This document shows, piece by piece, positions 63,233 through 64,000 of a stretch of 64,000 bases of DNA. A program made the position numbers and the translations under genes. The notes beneath the pieces are model-generated. The model ran no database searches and was not told the origin of the DNA. It saw only the letters and a program-made list of their open reading frames with translations. Location of the stretch: contig NZ_VAWB01000002.1 of the NCBI RefSeq assembly GCF_006148925.1, positions 248,001 through 312,000 on the forward strand, given 5' to 3'. Positions within the stretch are counted from its first letter, which is position 1, and each line of letters opens with the position of its first letter. Source of the DNA: Hyunsoonleella aestuarii. GTDB taxonomy: Bacteria > Bacteroidota > Bacteroidia > Flavobacteriales > Flavobacteriaceae.

Positions 63233-64000
63233 ATGAGTTCATTTAATAATGATATAAACCCATTTGAAACCAATTCTGGTTCCCTACGATTAGCTAATCT
63301 CAATATTCTAATTCCTGTAATTGCTATTGCATTGTTAATGGCTTTTGTTATTATTAAAATTGAAATTTTAGGTTTTATATTGTGCCTTACACTATTTATT
63401 GTTATTGCCCTTCTTTATGTAATATTTAAAAAACCAAAAACGGGTATTTTTCTTTTAATTATATTGGGATTCTTTGTTACAGGTGCGGGAAGATATGTTT
63501 CAGCTCCATGGGGTTTAACAATAGATGCCTTATTGGTGTTAATATATATAGCATTATTTTTCAAAGCATTTGCCGAAAAAATCCATTGGATAAAAGCAAA
63601 ATCAAGTTTAACTTGGGTCGTAACTATTTGGATGGGTTATGTCTTACTTCAAATAGGCAATCCCGAGGCTCAAAGTATTGAGGCCTGGTTTTACGCCATG
63701 CGTGGTGTAGCTTTCTATCAATGGCTTTCCATACCGTTGTTATTTATACTGTTTAACAAGTCAAAGGATTTAGATACTTTTTTTATTATTTGGGGAATTT
63801 TGTCATTGCTTGGGACTCTTAAAGGGTTTCAACAATTCCATTTTGGAGTAGATCCTTTTGAGCAACGATGGTTAAATCAAGGAGGTGCTGAAACTCACAT
63901 CCTTTTTGGAAAACTTCGAGTTTTTTCTTTTTATTCCGATGCAGGACAATTTGGTGCCTCCCAAGCGCATACCGGAGTTGTATTTGGCATTTTAGCTTTC
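63233..64000 (+). CDS. O-antigen ligase/polymerase-like membrane protein, 5' part
   Basis: The first 256 codons of a gene that runs off the window end in frame. It begins MSSFNNDINPFETNSGS and has about six hydrophobic helices so far, including a WxGY/QxGNPEAQSIEAW loop and a following segment FYQWLSIPLLFILF. The form suits O-antigen ligase/Wzy-like proteins. The large periplasmic loop and catalytic residues would lie beyond the window. It follows the flippase by 9 bp. Confidence 0.7.
   Translation, partial: MSSFNNDINPFETNSGSLRLANLNILIPVIAIALLMAFVIIKIEILGFILCLTLFIVIALLYVIFKKPKTGIFLLIILGFFVTGAGRYVSAPWGLTIDALLVLIYIALFFKAFAEKIHWIKAKSSLTWVVTIWMGYVLLQIGNPEAQSIEAWFYAMRGVAFYQWLSIPLLFILFNKSKDLDTFFIIWGILSLLGTLKGFQQFHFGVDPFEQRWLNQGGAETHILFGKLRVFSFYSDAGQFGASQAHTGVVFGILAF

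Noticed and set aside
1-64000. Search for tRNA, rRNA, IS elements and integration sites
   Set aside because: I found no T-arm motif with a matching acceptor stem, no transposase-like protein and no flanking direct repeats; reading by eye could miss an unusual tRNA.

Overview
The window is low-GC, gene-dense DNA from a member of the Bacteroidota, most likely Flavobacteriaceae. The evidence is a secreted leucine-rich protein with a type IX secretion (Por) C-terminal domain, Bacteroidota-type promoter cores (TAnnTTTG, in the best cases with a TTG 19 bp upstream), families typical of the group (THUMP-like methyltransferase, DUF4268, DUF4202) and Flavobacteria-like intergenic repeats. I see no tRNA, rRNA, CRISPR array, IS element or phage. 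Species identity is not claimed.

Layout. 1-5.9 kb: the 3' end of a GH30-like glycosidase, then housekeeping genes (two SAM methyltransferases, AI-2E exporter, ZIP transporter) and a THUMP RNA methyltransferase. 6-12.3 kb: a DMT exporter and the topoisomerase IV block (parE, a small basic ORF, a membrane protein, parC). 12.3-18.7 kb: a minus-strand group (GNAT, miaA, ion channel with a zinc-ribbon tail, DnaQ/GIY-YIG nuclease, YggS, 3-hydroxyacyl-CoA dehydrogenase, Gfo/Idh/MocA). 18.9-24.8 kb: pcm, smpB, an ankyrin protein, lpdA and two LRR proteins. 24.9-32.4 kb: an ECF-type sigma factor, a 58-aa ORF and an MscS channel, then two related GT4 glycosyltransferases, the second a 1396-aa fusion to a phosphodiester glycosidase (NAGPA) domain. 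32.5-41.8 kb: S1/P1 nuclease, DEAD-box helicase, aldose epimerase, pabB, tilS, adenine deaminase and two hydrolases. 41.9-48.6 kb: a molybdenum hydroxylase (IorA/IorB-like) with XdhC and a MocA-like cytidylyltransferase, then an FdhF/YdeP oxidoreductase.

The most interesting part is 49.9-64 kb. A soluble phosphorelay (receiver, H-NOX nitric oxide sensor, PAS histidine kinase, HPt, LytTR response regulator, STAS-like protein) is followed by an exopolysaccharide locus: UDP-glucose dehydrogenase, UDP-glucuronate decarboxylase, a CheY-like protein, a priming sugar transferase fused to a dead receiver domain, a half-size TolC, a Wzc-like copolymerase, a flippase and the start of an O-antigen-ligase-like protein. 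The promoters of the STAS gene, ugd and the wzc-like gene share an operator design: two 9-bp direct repeats 21 bp apart (consensus CAWCKAMAY), the second starting exactly 36 bp before the -7 box. A related array lies upstream of the H-NOX operon. The 9+12 bp spacing is the one known for LytTR regulators such as AgrA. I therefore propose, as inference, that nitric oxide sensed by H-NOX controls a xylose/glucuronate-type exopolysaccharide through the LytTR regulator.

Several genes need TTG or GTG starts because an in-frame stop lies just upstream and no usable ATG exists.
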